A stretch of DNA of 64,000 nucleotides from Mycobacterium bourgelatii (GTDB taxonomy: Bacteria > Actinomycetota > Actinomycetes > Mycobacteriales > Mycobacteriaceae), in contig NZ_BLKZ01000001.1 of NCBI RefSeq assembly GCF_010723575.1, positions 1,984,001 to 2,048,000 of the forward strand, read 5' to 3'. The notes beneath the pieces were generated by a model. That model was not told the DNA's origin and ran no database searches. It saw only the letters and a list, made by a program, of their open reading frames with translations. Positions 41,856 through 50,337 of this stretch are shown here, piece after piece (positions within the stretch are counted from its first letter, which is position 1; the number at the start of each line of letters is the position of its first letter). Made by a program: the position numbers and the translations under genes.

Positions 41856-44794
41856 TACCGATCGCGGTGGTAGGTATCGATTGCCGCTTCCCCGGGGCAC
41901 CTGACAAAGACGCGTTCTGGCGGCTGATGATGGACGCAGTGGTAACCGACACCGAAGTGCCCAGTCAGCGTTGGGATGTCGACAACTTCTACCGACCCGA
42001 CGGCGCGCCCGGTTCAATGAACACCCGGCGCGGCCACTTCATCGACAACGTGGATGCATTCGACAACGACTTCTTCGGTATAGCGCCCATCGAGGCGGCG
42101 GCACTCGACCCCCAGCAGCGGCTGCTGCTGCAATCGTCGTGGCGCGCGCTCGAAGACGCCGGGATCGATCCGCGCTCGCTGGCTGGAACGCCGACCGGGG
42201 TGTTCGTCGGGGTGATGTCCAGCGACTGGACTAGCATTCGACTTCTCGACTTTGCCGGCGTCAGCCCCTTCCTGGGCACCGGCAGCGGTTACTTCATGAC
42301 GGCAAATCGGGTCTCCTACCACCTCGGCCTCAGTGGACCGAGTGTGGCGATCGACTCGGCCTGCTCGTCGTCGCTCACCGCGATACATCAGGGGTGCGCC
42401 GCGCTGCGCTCCGGGGAAGCCGACACTGTGATCGCCGCCGGGGTGAATCTCATTCTGACTCCTGCACTTTCGATCTTCTACACGCAAGCTGGGCTGTCCG
42501 CGCCCGACGGTCGCTGTAAACCGTTCCGGCGAGACGCCGACGGCATCGGCAGGGGTGAGGGTGTTGCGGCAGTCGTGTTGCGCCGACTCGACGACGCGCT
42601 GGCCGATCGGCAGCCGATCTACGCCGTCGTGAAAAGTTCCGTCACCAACCATGACGGGCGCAGTAATGGGGTCACAGCCCCGAATCGACGCTCGCAGGTG
42701 GCGCTGATGCGGCGGGCGCTCAGCCTCGCCGAGGTTGATGTCGAACAGATCGCCTTCGTCGAGGCACACGGCACCGGCACGGTGCTGGGAGATATGATCG
42801 AGGCCAGAGCCCTCGGCGATGTACACGAGACCCGAAGCGGCGAACCATGTTTGCTCGGTTCGGTCAAGGGAAACATCGGGCACACCGAGGGGAGCGCGGG
42901 GATCGCAGCGTTCATCAAGACCTGCCTGGCGCTGCAGCTACGTGTCCTACCGCCGACGGTAATCGGTGACGGTCCCAACCCGGGCCTGCGCCTCGACGAG
43001 AGCGGGCTGAAGCTAGCCGGTGCTCAGCAACCGCTGCCCGGAAACAGCGTGTTGGGCGCGGTGAGTTCGTTCGGTCTAGGCGGCGGTAACGCACACGCCA
43101 TCGTCGAATCTGCGCCTGCCGCAGGGTCGCCCACACCCAGCCGACGGGGCGTGGTGACGGTCTCGGCGCCATCCGCGCAGGCTTTGAGACGCAACGCTGC
43201 GTCAATGGGCCGCGCGCTGCGGACCGTTGACGTTGACCGGGTCGGCGCCTGGTGTCGGTCGACCAACATCGTCAAACGCTCCCATCGGCACCGCGTTGTC
43301 CTCGACGGTGACCGCGAAGCTCTGGTTGACGGCCTAGAGCAGGTCGCCGCCGGCGCACGCCCTGACCTCGTCTCCGCCGGGCGGCCCCATCGGCTGCCCG
43401 CTGCGGTCGGATTGCTGTTTTCCGGCCAGGGGACGCAATTTGCGGGCATGACGCGCCCGCTTTACCACGCGAATCCCGTGTATCGCGAGGCTATGCATAC
43501 CGTCTGCGCCGTGTTACGCCCCCACCTGGGCCCCGACCCGCTGGCGGCGATACTTGGTCACGATGCCGAGCTCGATCACACCAGCCTGGCGCAACCGGCG
43601 TTGTTCGCCGTGTCGTATGCGCTAGGTAAGACATTGCTGCAGAGCGGTATCCGGGTGAATTTCGGCATCGGGCACAGTCTCGGCGAGATCAGCGCCGCCT
43701 GCCTCGCGGGCGTCCTTACGGTCGAGGATGCCGCCCGGCTCGTCGTCGTCCGAGGACGGTTGATGGGTTCGTTGCCGCCCAATGGGGCAATGACCGCGAT
43801 CGACCTCAGCGTGGCGCGGGCAGAGCAGCTTGTCGCCGACGTGCCCGGCTGCGTGATTGCGGCCGTCAACGGCCCACGCGCACTGACGATTTCCGGAACG
43901 GCCGAAGCGGTGGGCCGGCTGCAAGCAGTCGTCCATCAGCATGGCGGCAAGGCGAGGGGCGTGGCGGTGTCACATGCCTTTCACTCGCCCCTGATGGCGC
44001 CGATCGTGACGGACTTCCGGGACGAGTTGGATTGGCTCGAGCCGCGGCCCGCCGAGTTTCCTTTGTTCTCAACGGTCCTCGGCAGACAAATCGACGGCAG
44101 CGAGATGACCGCCGACTACTGGGCCCAGCAGATATGCGCGCCGGTACAGTTCCATGATGCTGTTCGGGCTGCCGTGAACGCGGTTGGCGCTGACTATCTC
44201 GCCGAGGCCGGTCCGAAATCTGGGCTGCTCACACTCGCCAGGCAGGCGGGGCTGCCATCGTCGACACGTTCGCTTGTCCTGTGTAGCGGCCCGGATTCCG
44301 ACGGGAATGAACTGCTCGGCGTCGCAGCGACTTTGCTGCGTGACGGATATTCGCCAGACCTCACCCCGCTGTACGGCGAGCCGTCCGGCCCATTGCAGCG
44401 ACTTCCGGCCTACGTCTTCGACGACACGAACCGGTTCTGGTTTGACGGTCCCATCGCTTATTCACCCGAACGGGCGCGAGTCGGCCAGGTAGAGACAGCA
44501 GCTACAACGGCACCCACCGTCGAGCGGGCTGACACCGAGCACGATCGCACCGAGGGTGAGGTCCTGGCACTGATCGCCAGTGTGGGCAACTACCCGGTCG
44601 CCGAGTTGGTTCGGTCCAAGCGGTTGGCGGACGACTTGGGATATGACTCGCTGCTTCAGGTTCGGTTGCTGGATCGACTGCGCAAGGAATACCCGCAGCT
44701 GAGACACGTTGCCATCGCAGAGTTTCTACCGCGAATCCACAACGTCGGTGACCTCGTGGACTTCGTCATCCGCCGGTCCGACAAGACGGCGTAA
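41852..44794 (+). CDS. Minimal type I polyketide synthase (KS-AT-ACP)
   Basis: This 980-residue PKS lacks any reducing domain. The KS (about 1-425) has Cys171 in DSACSSSL, EAHGTGT and GNIGHTEGSAG; the AT (about 525-830) has GHSLGEISAACL and the HAFH motif in VSHAFHSPLM, which indicates malonyl-CoA; the C-terminal ACP has Ser933 in LGYDSLLQ. One round of extension would leave a beta-ketoacyl chain on the ACP, exactly the type of substrate DarB enzymes use. The GTG at 41852 gives the family start IPIAVVGIDCRFPG. The frame is free of gaps. It is followed 18 bases later by the acyl-AMP ligase gene, and is part of the dar operon. Confidence 0.93.
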   Translation: MIPIAVVGIDCRFPGAPDKDAFWRLMMDAVVTDTEVPSQRWDVDNFYRPDGAPGSMNTRRGHFIDNVDAFDNDFFGIAPIEAAALDPQQRLLLQSSWRALEDAGIDPRSLAGTPTGVFVGVMSSDWTSIRLLDFAGVSPFLGTGSGYFMTANRVSYHLGLSGPSVAIDSACSSSLTAIHQGCAALRSGEADTVIAAGVNLILTPALSIFYTQAGLSAPDGRCKPFRRDADGIGRGEGVAAVVLRRLDDALADRQPIYAVVKSSVTNHDGRSNGVTAPNRRSQVALMRRALSLAEVDVEQIAFVEAHGTGTVLGDMIEARALGDVHETRSGEPCLLGSVKGNIGHTEGSAGIAAFIKTCLALQLRVLPPTVIGDGPNPGLRLDESGLKLAGAQQPLPGNSVLGAVSSFGLGGGNAHAIVESAPAAGSPTPSRRGVVTVSAPSAQALRRNAASMGRALRTVDVDRVGAWCRSTNIVKRSHRHRVVLDGDREALVDGLEQVAAGARPDLVSAGRPHRLPAAVGLLFSGQGTQFAGMTRPLYHANPVYREAMHTVCAVLRPHLGPDPLAAILGHDAELDHTSLAQPALFAVSYALGKTLLQSGIRVNFGIGHSLGEISAACLAGVLTVEDAARLVVVRGRLMGSLPPNGAMTAIDLSVARAEQLVADVPGCVIAAVNGPRALTISGTAEAVGRLQAVVHQHGGKARGVAVSHAFHSPLMAPIVTDFRDELDWLEPRPAEFPLFSTVLGRQIDGSEMTADYWAQQICAPVQFHDAVRAAVNAVGADYLAEAGPKSGLLTLARQAGLPSSTRSLVLCSGPDSDGNELLGVAATLLRDGYSPDLTPLYGEPSGPLQRLPAYVFDDTNRFWFDGPIAYSPERARVGQVETAATTAPTVERADTEHDRTEGEVLALIASVGNYPVAELVRSKRLADDLGYDSLLQVRLLDRLRKEYPQLRHVAIAEFLPRIHNVGDLVDFVIRRSDKTA

Positions 44795-44812
44795 CGAAGG
44801 GAGGAGAATCCA

Positions 44813-46474
44813 TTGAGCGTTTTCACTCGCGAGCTTCTTGCCGCTGCGGCGTCGTCACCACGTCACTTGAACGGGGGAACCTTCGTCGATCCGGTCCGGC
44901 TCAGCTGGCGGGATGTTCACGAGCAGGCGAAGCGGATAGGTGGTGGCCTGGCCGCGATGGGGGTCGGTCGCGGCGGTTCGGTCGCCGTGCTGGCCACCGA
45001 TGCCGCAGACGTGGCGCCGCTGGCCCAGGCGGCTTGGCTGCGGGGTGTCTCGCTCACCATGCTGCAGCAACCGACGCCGCGCACCGATCCGACGGTCTGG
45101 CTGGCTGACACCGTGCGGGCAATCGGGTTGATCAAAGCTGTGGTGGTGGTCGTCGGCGACCAGTTCCTGGCCGCACGGGATCAGCTGTCCGCGCAGCGAC
45201 TGGTCGTCTGCACCGTCGACTCCTTGCGTGCCGCCGAACCAGCCGAATTCGATATCGAACCCGACGACGCGGATATCGCATTGCGGCAGTTGACATCCGG
45301 ATCAACCGGTGTGCCCAAGGCGGTCGAGATCAGCCACGGCAATCTTGCGGCGAGCGGCATCGCGCTGCGCGACGGACTGGACGTGGATATCAGCACCGAC
45401 GTCTTCGTCAGCTGGCTCCCGCTCTCACATGACATGGGCATGATCGCCTTTTTGTGCCTGCCGATGCACCTGGGTGTCGAACTCGTGAGCGTCCCACCCG
45501 ACGAGTTTCTCCGGCGTCCGATCGTCTGGACGGAATTGATCAGCAGATACCGCGGAACCACCACCGCGGGCCCCAACTTCGCCTACTCGGTGCTCGCCCG
45601 AGCGTTGCAGCGTGCCGATCCCAGCACCATCGACCTGTCGTCGCTTCGGGTCGCGGTCAACGGGGCCGAACCGATCGATAATCGTGATGTCGCCGAATTC
45701 TGCACCGTCGGTGCGCGTTTCGGTATGAGGAAAGCCGCCGTGATGCCCGGCTATGGGCTCGCGGAAGCCACGTTGGTCGTGTCGTTGGGCGCGGCCGATG
45801 ACCCTGCGGTGTTTGACAAAGTCTCGCGCCAGGCGGTAGTGGAGGCGCACCGCGCGCTGCCCAGCTGCGGCGCTTCCGAGCAGGTGCGGCACGTCGTGAG
45901 CGTCGGGACACCCGTGACGGGCATGGAAGTGCGCATCAGCCGGGGCGGGCAACCATTGCCGCACAGGGAAATCGGTGCCATCGAAGTGCGCGGTCCTTCG
46001 GTCGCCGTGAACTATCTGACGTCGGCCGGTGTGGTGCCGTTGGCCCGGGATGACGGTTGGTTCGACACCGGTGACCTGGGCTATCTCGACGAGCATGGGC
46101 GGCTCTACGTCTGCGGCCGCGCCAAGGATCTCATCGTGCTCGCCGGTAGGAACCTGTACCCACACGACATCGAGCGCGCCGCCGAAACTGTCGACGGTGT
46201 GCGAAAAGGCTGTGTGATCGCCGTGCGTGTCGATGGCGATCCGGAGGGCTTCGCAGTACTCGCCGAAGTGCACAACGCAGACGCCGAGGATGAGCGGCTG
46301 CGGATCAGCCGCGCCCTCACCGCTCGGGTGAGCCGGCACGTTGGGCACCTCCCGCGCCATGTTCTGCTGTTCCCGGCGGGGAGGCTGCCCAAGACTGCGT
46401 CCGGCAAGCTGCGACGCAGTAGCGCACGCGAATTGCTGCCGGCGCCAACATCGATGTCTGTTGTGACCAAGTGA
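44813..46474 (+). CDS. Fatty acyl-AMP ligase (FadD/FAAL-type)
   Basis: This 553-residue adenylating enzyme has the P-loop LTSGSTGVPK near residue 161, FVSWLPLSHDMGM near 198, GPNFAYSVLARAL near 245 (a FAAL landmark), GYGLAEATLVVSLG near 309, GWFDTGDLGYL near 414 and a C-terminal GRLPKTASGKLRR with the catalytic lysine. In mycobacteria FAALs activate fatty acids as acyl-AMP and load them on PKS carrier domains rather than on CoA. I place this one at the start of the chain made by ACP and KS-AT-ACP. The start is TTG 44813, preceded by GAAGGGAGGAG; no better start exists. It ends the dar operon and is convergent with the methyltransferase. Confidence 0.87.
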   Translation: MSVFTRELLAAAASSPRHLNGGTFVDPVRLSWRDVHEQAKRIGGGLAAMGVGRGGSVAVLATDAADVAPLAQAAWLRGVSLTMLQQPTPRTDPTVWLADTVRAIGLIKAVVVVVGDQFLAARDQLSAQRLVVCTVDSLRAAEPAEFDIEPDDADIALRQLTSGSTGVPKAVEISHGNLAASGIALRDGLDVDISTDVFVSWLPLSHDMGMIAFLCLPMHLGVELVSVPPDEFLRRPIVWTELISRYRGTTTAGPNFAYSVLARALQRADPSTIDLSSLRVAVNGAEPIDNRDVAEFCTVGARFGMRKAAVMPGYGLAEATLVVSLGAADDPAVFDKVSRQAVVEAHRALPSCGASEQVRHVVSVGTPVTGMEVRISRGGQPLPHREIGAIEVRGPSVAVNYLTSAGVVPLARDDGWFDTGDLGYLDEHGRLYVCGRAKDLIVLAGRNLYPHDIERAAETVDGVRKGCVIAVRVDGDPEGFAVLAEVHNADAEDERLRISRALTARVSRHVGHLPRHVLLFPAGRLPKTASGKLRRSSARELLPAPTSMSVVTK

Positions 46475-46529
46475 TTTGATGCGGTGACGTTCGACGTAGG
46501 ATTATTGGCGTCAGCAGCGTTCTTCGGCG

Positions 46530-46844
46530 TTAGAGCGCGTCCTGCCCGTCGCTGCCATTGTTGTTGACGGTGGAGTTGCCGAAGCCGCCGTGGCCGCCAA
46601 TCCCGCCGAAGTTGCCGCCGTCGCCTCCGCCGTTCCCAATTTTCGAGAAGCCCGCGCCACCTGCCGGCGGGGTGCCGGCGTTCTGGCCGTTACCTCCGGA
46701 ACTGTAGCCACCGCCACCACCGCCGCCGCCCTTGCCGCCGGTTGCCGCGGTCGCGTCGCCGCCCTCGCCGCCGCCACCGGCGCGAGCCTTGGCGTCGCCG
46801 GCAGCCGCTGAGACAAATCGCGCTAACCACGCGCGGCGCCCCCG
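46530..46844 (-). pseudogene. Orphan PGRS-like C-terminal fragment
   Basis: In this frame the minus strand encodes AAAGDAKARAGGGGEGGDAT, GGKGGGGGGGYSSGGNGQNA and a distinctive end GGIGGHGGFGNSTVNNNGSD before TAA at 46532. A TGA at 46845-46847 closes the frame upstream, and there is no start codon or PE domain. It looks like the last ~100 codons of a glycine-rich PE_PGRS-like gene stranded between two convergent operons. The stretch 46845-46891 holds nothing else I can identify. Confidence 0.55.
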
Positions 46845-46891
46845 TCAGCGCGGTTATCCCTACCGGAGTAGGGCACTACATCAGCGGGCTC

Positions 46892-48040
46892 CTAAACGAC
46901 GTTGTCATCCAGGATGGCCTCCACAATGGAGAAGGGCGACGCGGTAGGCACTACCCGCGTCACCCGAAACCCGGCGCGCTCGAGCAGGGTGCGGTACTCC
47001 GCGGCGGTGCGGTCGCGCCCAGCCTGGGTCACCAGCATTTCCAGATCGGTCAAGTGACCGATGTATTCGCGATTATGATGCGGAATCACAAACTCGATCA
47101 GAAGTATCTTGGTGCCGATTTTGGCCGCCGCGCGTATATTTCGCAGAATCTCGACGGCTCGCTCGTCGGGCCAGTCATGAATCACGTTCTTCAAGACGTA
47201 GATGTCGGCGCCCGCGGGCACGCTGTCGAAAAATGATCCCGCCACCACCCTGACACGATCCGCGATTCCATGCTGGCGCAACAACGATTGAGCCTCGACG
47301 ACGGCATAGGGCAGGTCGTAGAGGATCCCCCGCGCAGTCGGCGTGGCCGACAAGATTGCGGCCAACAATTCGCCCTCCCCGCCGCCGACGTCAGCAACGG
47401 TGCGGTACGGGTCGAACGAATAGGCGGCCATCAAAGCGGGCACTGCCATTGCGGTGGTTTCGGCCATGGCCCGGTTGAAGCCCTCGGCGAGTTCGGGCTC
47501 TCGACTGAGGTAATCGAAGGCGTCCGTACCGTGGACGGCCGGGAAGACCGCACCACCGGTTCGTATCGCGTCGGCGAGATGGCTCCACACCTCGCGGTGT
47601 TGGGGTGAGCCGACCATCCGGGCCAGTCCTGCAGCCGACAACGGCGCGCTGGACCGTAGGGTGTCCGCGAGTGGGTTCAGCTCGTAACGGCCGTCACGAC
47701 GTTGACGGAACACGCCGCGGCCGATCAACGCCCGCAGCAGTCGGCGCAGCGCGTCAGGGTCCGCGTTGACCCGGGGCGCCAACTCGTCGAGTCGCAGCGG
47801 CGCATCGGCGAGGGCGTCGGCGATGCCGAGCGCTACGGCTGCTGAGATTGCCTGTGCCGCCCAGGCATTCATAATCATCTCCGTCATCACCGCGTGCGGC
47901 GGAAAGGTTCGCTGATGAACTCGTACGAGAAGATGGCGCGCACGCTCGACGAGTCGGGCCAACTTGGGGGGTGGCACCGTCGCAGGAGATCGACCCGTTG
48001 GCCCGGCATTACGGCTTTTCGCTGACGTGGTGCCCGTCAT
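46892..48040 (-). CDS. SAM-dependent O-methyltransferase (hydroxyneurosporene/COMT-like)
   Basis: This 382-residue methyltransferase has the two-part layout of plant-type O-methyltransferases: an N-terminal helical dimerisation domain (AWAAQAISAAVALGIADAL, then LAPRVNADPDALRRLLRAL, the usual winged helix near residue 85) and a C-terminal Rossmann domain with SAM motif I VADVGGGEGELLAAIL near 222, FFDSVPAGADIYVLKNVIHDW near 273 and a LLIEFVIP strand. Family members methylate phenolic hydroxyls, which fits a resorcinol produced by DarA/DarB. It is the last gene of the minus-strand operon MMPL-FAD hydroxylase-VOC-methyltransferase, 37 bases after the VOC gene. Substrate is inferred from context. 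Confidence 0.87.
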   Translation of the reverse strand: MTGTTSAKSRNAGPTGRSPATVPPPKLARLVERARHLLVRVHQRTFPPHAVMTEMIMNAWAAQAISAAVALGIADALADAPLRLDELAPRVNADPDALRRLLRALIGRGVFRQRRDGRYELNPLADTLRSSAPLSAAGLARMVGSPQHREVWSHLADAIRTGGAVFPAVHGTDAFDYLSREPELAEGFNRAMAETTAMAVPALMAAYSFDPYRTVADVGGGEGELLAAILSATPTARGILYDLPYAVVEAQSLLRQHGIADRVRVVAGSFFDSVPAGADIYVLKNVIHDWPDERAVEILRNIRAAAKIGTKILLIEFVIPHHNREYIGHLTDLEMLVTQAGRDRTAAEYRTLLERAGFRVTRVVPTASPFSIVEAILDDNVV

Positions 48041-48077
48041 TTTCTTGCCCTCTCGTCAGTGGCATGTGTCGTCACTG

Positions 48078-48554
48078 TCATGGAGCGTGACCACCAACCG
48101 GTCTTCCGCAGCTGATATCTGCCAGCACGGCGTCGACATACAGCTCTTCAGGCAGCACGTCCGCTCCTGCAGTCCAGTGGCCACCGGGTGAAGGCAGGTG
48201 TAAGGCCACGTCGGTGCCGTTGGGATCGCGCACCCAGAGCGCTATTGCGCCCAGCTCGCGGGTTGCTCGTTGGGGGACGCAGCCTAATCGCGCCAACCGG
48301 TCCAGCATTGGCTGCACTGCCCCCAGGTCGACGACCAAGTTGACGACAGTGACACCGCTTGCTTCGGGGTGATAAGGGAGGGCGATCTGCGAATGTTCGA
48401 TCACCACCCGCAGCGATAGACCAGTGATCGCGGTAATCCTCGAGTTCAATGATTGCGGTCGGCCGCCGAGCAGCGCCGCCCACCACGCCACCATTTCTTT
48501 CGGACGGAAGCTCAGCAGCCGCAATCCCACGACCGGTGCCGCAACATCATTCAT
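48078..48554 (-). CDS. VOC (glyoxalase/bleomycin-resistance fold) protein
   Basis: This 158-residue protein has the two beta-alpha-beta-beta-beta units of the vicinal oxygen chelate fold: VVGLRLLSFRPKEMVAWWAA then GVTVVNLVVDLGAVQPMLDR, with LWVRDPNGTDVALHLPS as the typical C-terminal strand. Members include ring-cleaving dioxygenases, isomerases and binding proteins; metal ligands cannot be confirmed by eye, so no reaction is assigned. Its start overlaps the end of the FAD hydroxylase gene by eight bases, so it is translated with it and probably works on the same aromatic compound. The last residues are poorly conserved in character. Confidence 0.8.
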   Translation of the reverse strand: MNDVAAPVVGLRLLSFRPKEMVAWWAALLGGRPQSLNSRITAITGLSLRVVIEHSQIALPYHPEASGVTVVNLVVDLGAVQPMLDRLARLGCVPQRATRELGAIALWVRDPNGTDVALHLPSPGGHWTAGADVLPEELYVDAVLADISCGRPVGGHAP

Positions 48555-50337
48555 GCGCTAGCACCTTCGCCGAGGATGGCGCGTCGACGACTGCCAGTGC
48601 TCGTCGCAACGACGCCGTGCCGTCCCGGTCCGAATGTAGAGCGGCGACGATGTGGCCGTCCGGGCGCACGACGAGAGCGTCGGGATCCGCCCCCGGGATT
48701 CCGGTGTGAAACACGCCGAGCTCATCATTGCCAAGCAGAATCACCGACATCGGAAGTCCCTCGGCGGCAGCAGACCACGCGGTGTGTCCCTCGACCGACA
48801 CGAACAGCGTAAGTTCATCGCGACTGACCAGATCCAGTGTCGACACCCGTCCATCGCGGCCCTCGACCCAACTGTGCGGCAGTCGGCCGCCCGCACGCAT
48901 ACGCGGCGAACGGAACTGTGAGTCAACGCTTGCCGGAGGCAGCCCGTCGTCGATCACGGCGCCGCACCGGTAACGAACCCCGAGGTCGCGCCCCCAGCTG
49001 TGGTAGAGCGGGCCTTGTCCGGCGATGACCGCTGCGGCGCGGCGCCGGATGCGCTTACCGACTCGACCCGGTGACTGGGCGAGGCGAAGGCGTTGATACC
49101 CCAGCGTGGTGAACCCGCGGATGAGTGCACGCACTGCGCGCCGCGGGAGCCATTCCGGGACAGCGGCGACGACTCGGGGCAGCTGATGGACCGATCGCCG
49201 CGGAATGCCCAGCGCAACAATGACTTCCAAGAGCCCATCAAAGTTCGTCACTGACTCGGTGGTCACAGCGATGCCGACGGGACGGCGTTCCTGCTCATAC
49301 GTGTCCAGCAGAGTCTTGCAGGCACGGCCGCAGATGACCCAGGCCAGTTTCCAGGCCAGATTGTGGACATCGGCGACTCCCGTGTTGAGTCCGAGACCCC
49401 CGGTGGGCGGGAACCGATGCGCGGCGTCGCCGGCCAAGAAGACTCGGCCAACCCGAAAGCTGTCGGCGACCTGGGCATGCATCGTCCACGATTGGATCGA
49501 CTTGATCTCGATGACGACGTCGGCGTCACCTACGGCGTCGAGGATGTGTCTGCGGCAGACCGCGGCCGGAAAGTCGTCCAGCGACTCGACTGGCGGAAAG
49601 TAGGGGATCTGAAATACCAGGTCTTGTGGTTGTCGATGCACCATGACGGCGCCGAGCCCCTTGGCGGTGTAGGTCAAGATCACCGGACCACGGCGGGAAT
49701 GGCGAAAACGCTCGAGATCCGCGGAAAAGTGCACGCTCACCATGTGCTGGAGGACCGGGCCGTCCATCGTCACCCCTAGTGAGCGGCGAACGGTGCTGGC
49801 CGAGCCATCCGCGGCAACGACATAGCGCGCGAACAGTTTTCGATGCATCCCGCTAATGATGTCGGTAATGGTAACTGAGACGCCGTCTGCGGCGTCGGTG
49901 TGAAAGTTGTACTGCCACCTAGTGCGTAGCTCGATGCGCGCATTGTCACGCAAGGCCCGCCACAGCAACGGTTCGAAGGCATTCTGCGGCAGGTGTGCGC
50001 CGCGGGTGGGGCTGACCGATTCGATGGCATCAAGCTGTGCGCGGGGCAAGTCGGCGAGCGGCACCCGTCCTAGTTCGGGACCCACCAAGCTCGTGCAGTA
50101 CAAGATGTTCCGCAGCTCGTGCATCGGCGCGCTGAGCCGTCGGATGTCGCGTTCCAGACCGATCTCACGCCAAATCTCCATCGATCTTGTCGAGAGCACG
50201 TGCGCAGCGGGATGCCGCTGTGGTTCTCGACGTGCCTCCACCACAATGCATTTGAGGCTGTAGTCGGCGAGAAGCAATGCTGCCGTGGCGCCCACCGGTC
50301 CGGCTCCGATGACGATGACATCGCAGGTGTCACCCAT
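48547..50337 (-). CDS. FAD-dependent aromatic hydroxylase (PheA/TfdB-like)
   Basis: This 596-residue group A flavoprotein monooxygenase has the FAD dinucleotide loop VIVIGAGPVGATAALLLAD at the N-terminus, the DG motif VVAADGSASTVRRSLG near residue 180, and the GD motif FLAGDAAHRFPPTGGLGLNT near 303. The C-terminal ~170 residues form the thioredoxin-like domain seen in phenol hydroxylases and polyketide oxygenases, ending with LVVRPDGHIVAAL. It uses NAD(P)H and oxygen to hydroxylate an electron-rich ring, so a resorcinol is a sensible substrate. The ATG overlaps the MMPL stop by one base. It sits centrally in the tailoring and export operon. Confidence 0.88.
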   Translation of the reverse strand: MGDTCDVIVIGAGPVGATAALLLADYSLKCIVVEARREPQRHPAAHVLSTRSMEIWREIGLERDIRRLSAPMHELRNILYCTSLVGPELGRVPLADLPRAQLDAIESVSPTRGAHLPQNAFEPLLWRALRDNARIELRTRWQYNFHTDAADGVSVTITDIISGMHRKLFARYVVAADGSASTVRRSLGVTMDGPVLQHMVSVHFSADLERFRHSRRGPVILTYTAKGLGAVMVHRQPQDLVFQIPYFPPVESLDDFPAAVCRRHILDAVGDADVVIEIKSIQSWTMHAQVADSFRVGRVFLAGDAAHRFPPTGGLGLNTGVADVHNLAWKLAWVICGRACKTLLDTYEQERRPVGIAVTTESVTNFDGLLEVIVALGIPRRSVHQLPRVVAAVPEWLPRRAVRALIRGFTTLGYQRLRLAQSPGRVGKRIRRRAAAVIAGQGPLYHSWGRDLGVRYRCGAVIDDGLPPASVDSQFRSPRMRAGGRLPHSWVEGRDGRVSTLDLVSRDELTLFVSVEGHTAWSAAAEGLPMSVILLGNDELGVFHTGIPGADPDALVVRPDGHIVAALHSDRDGTASLRRALAVVDAPSSAKVLAHE

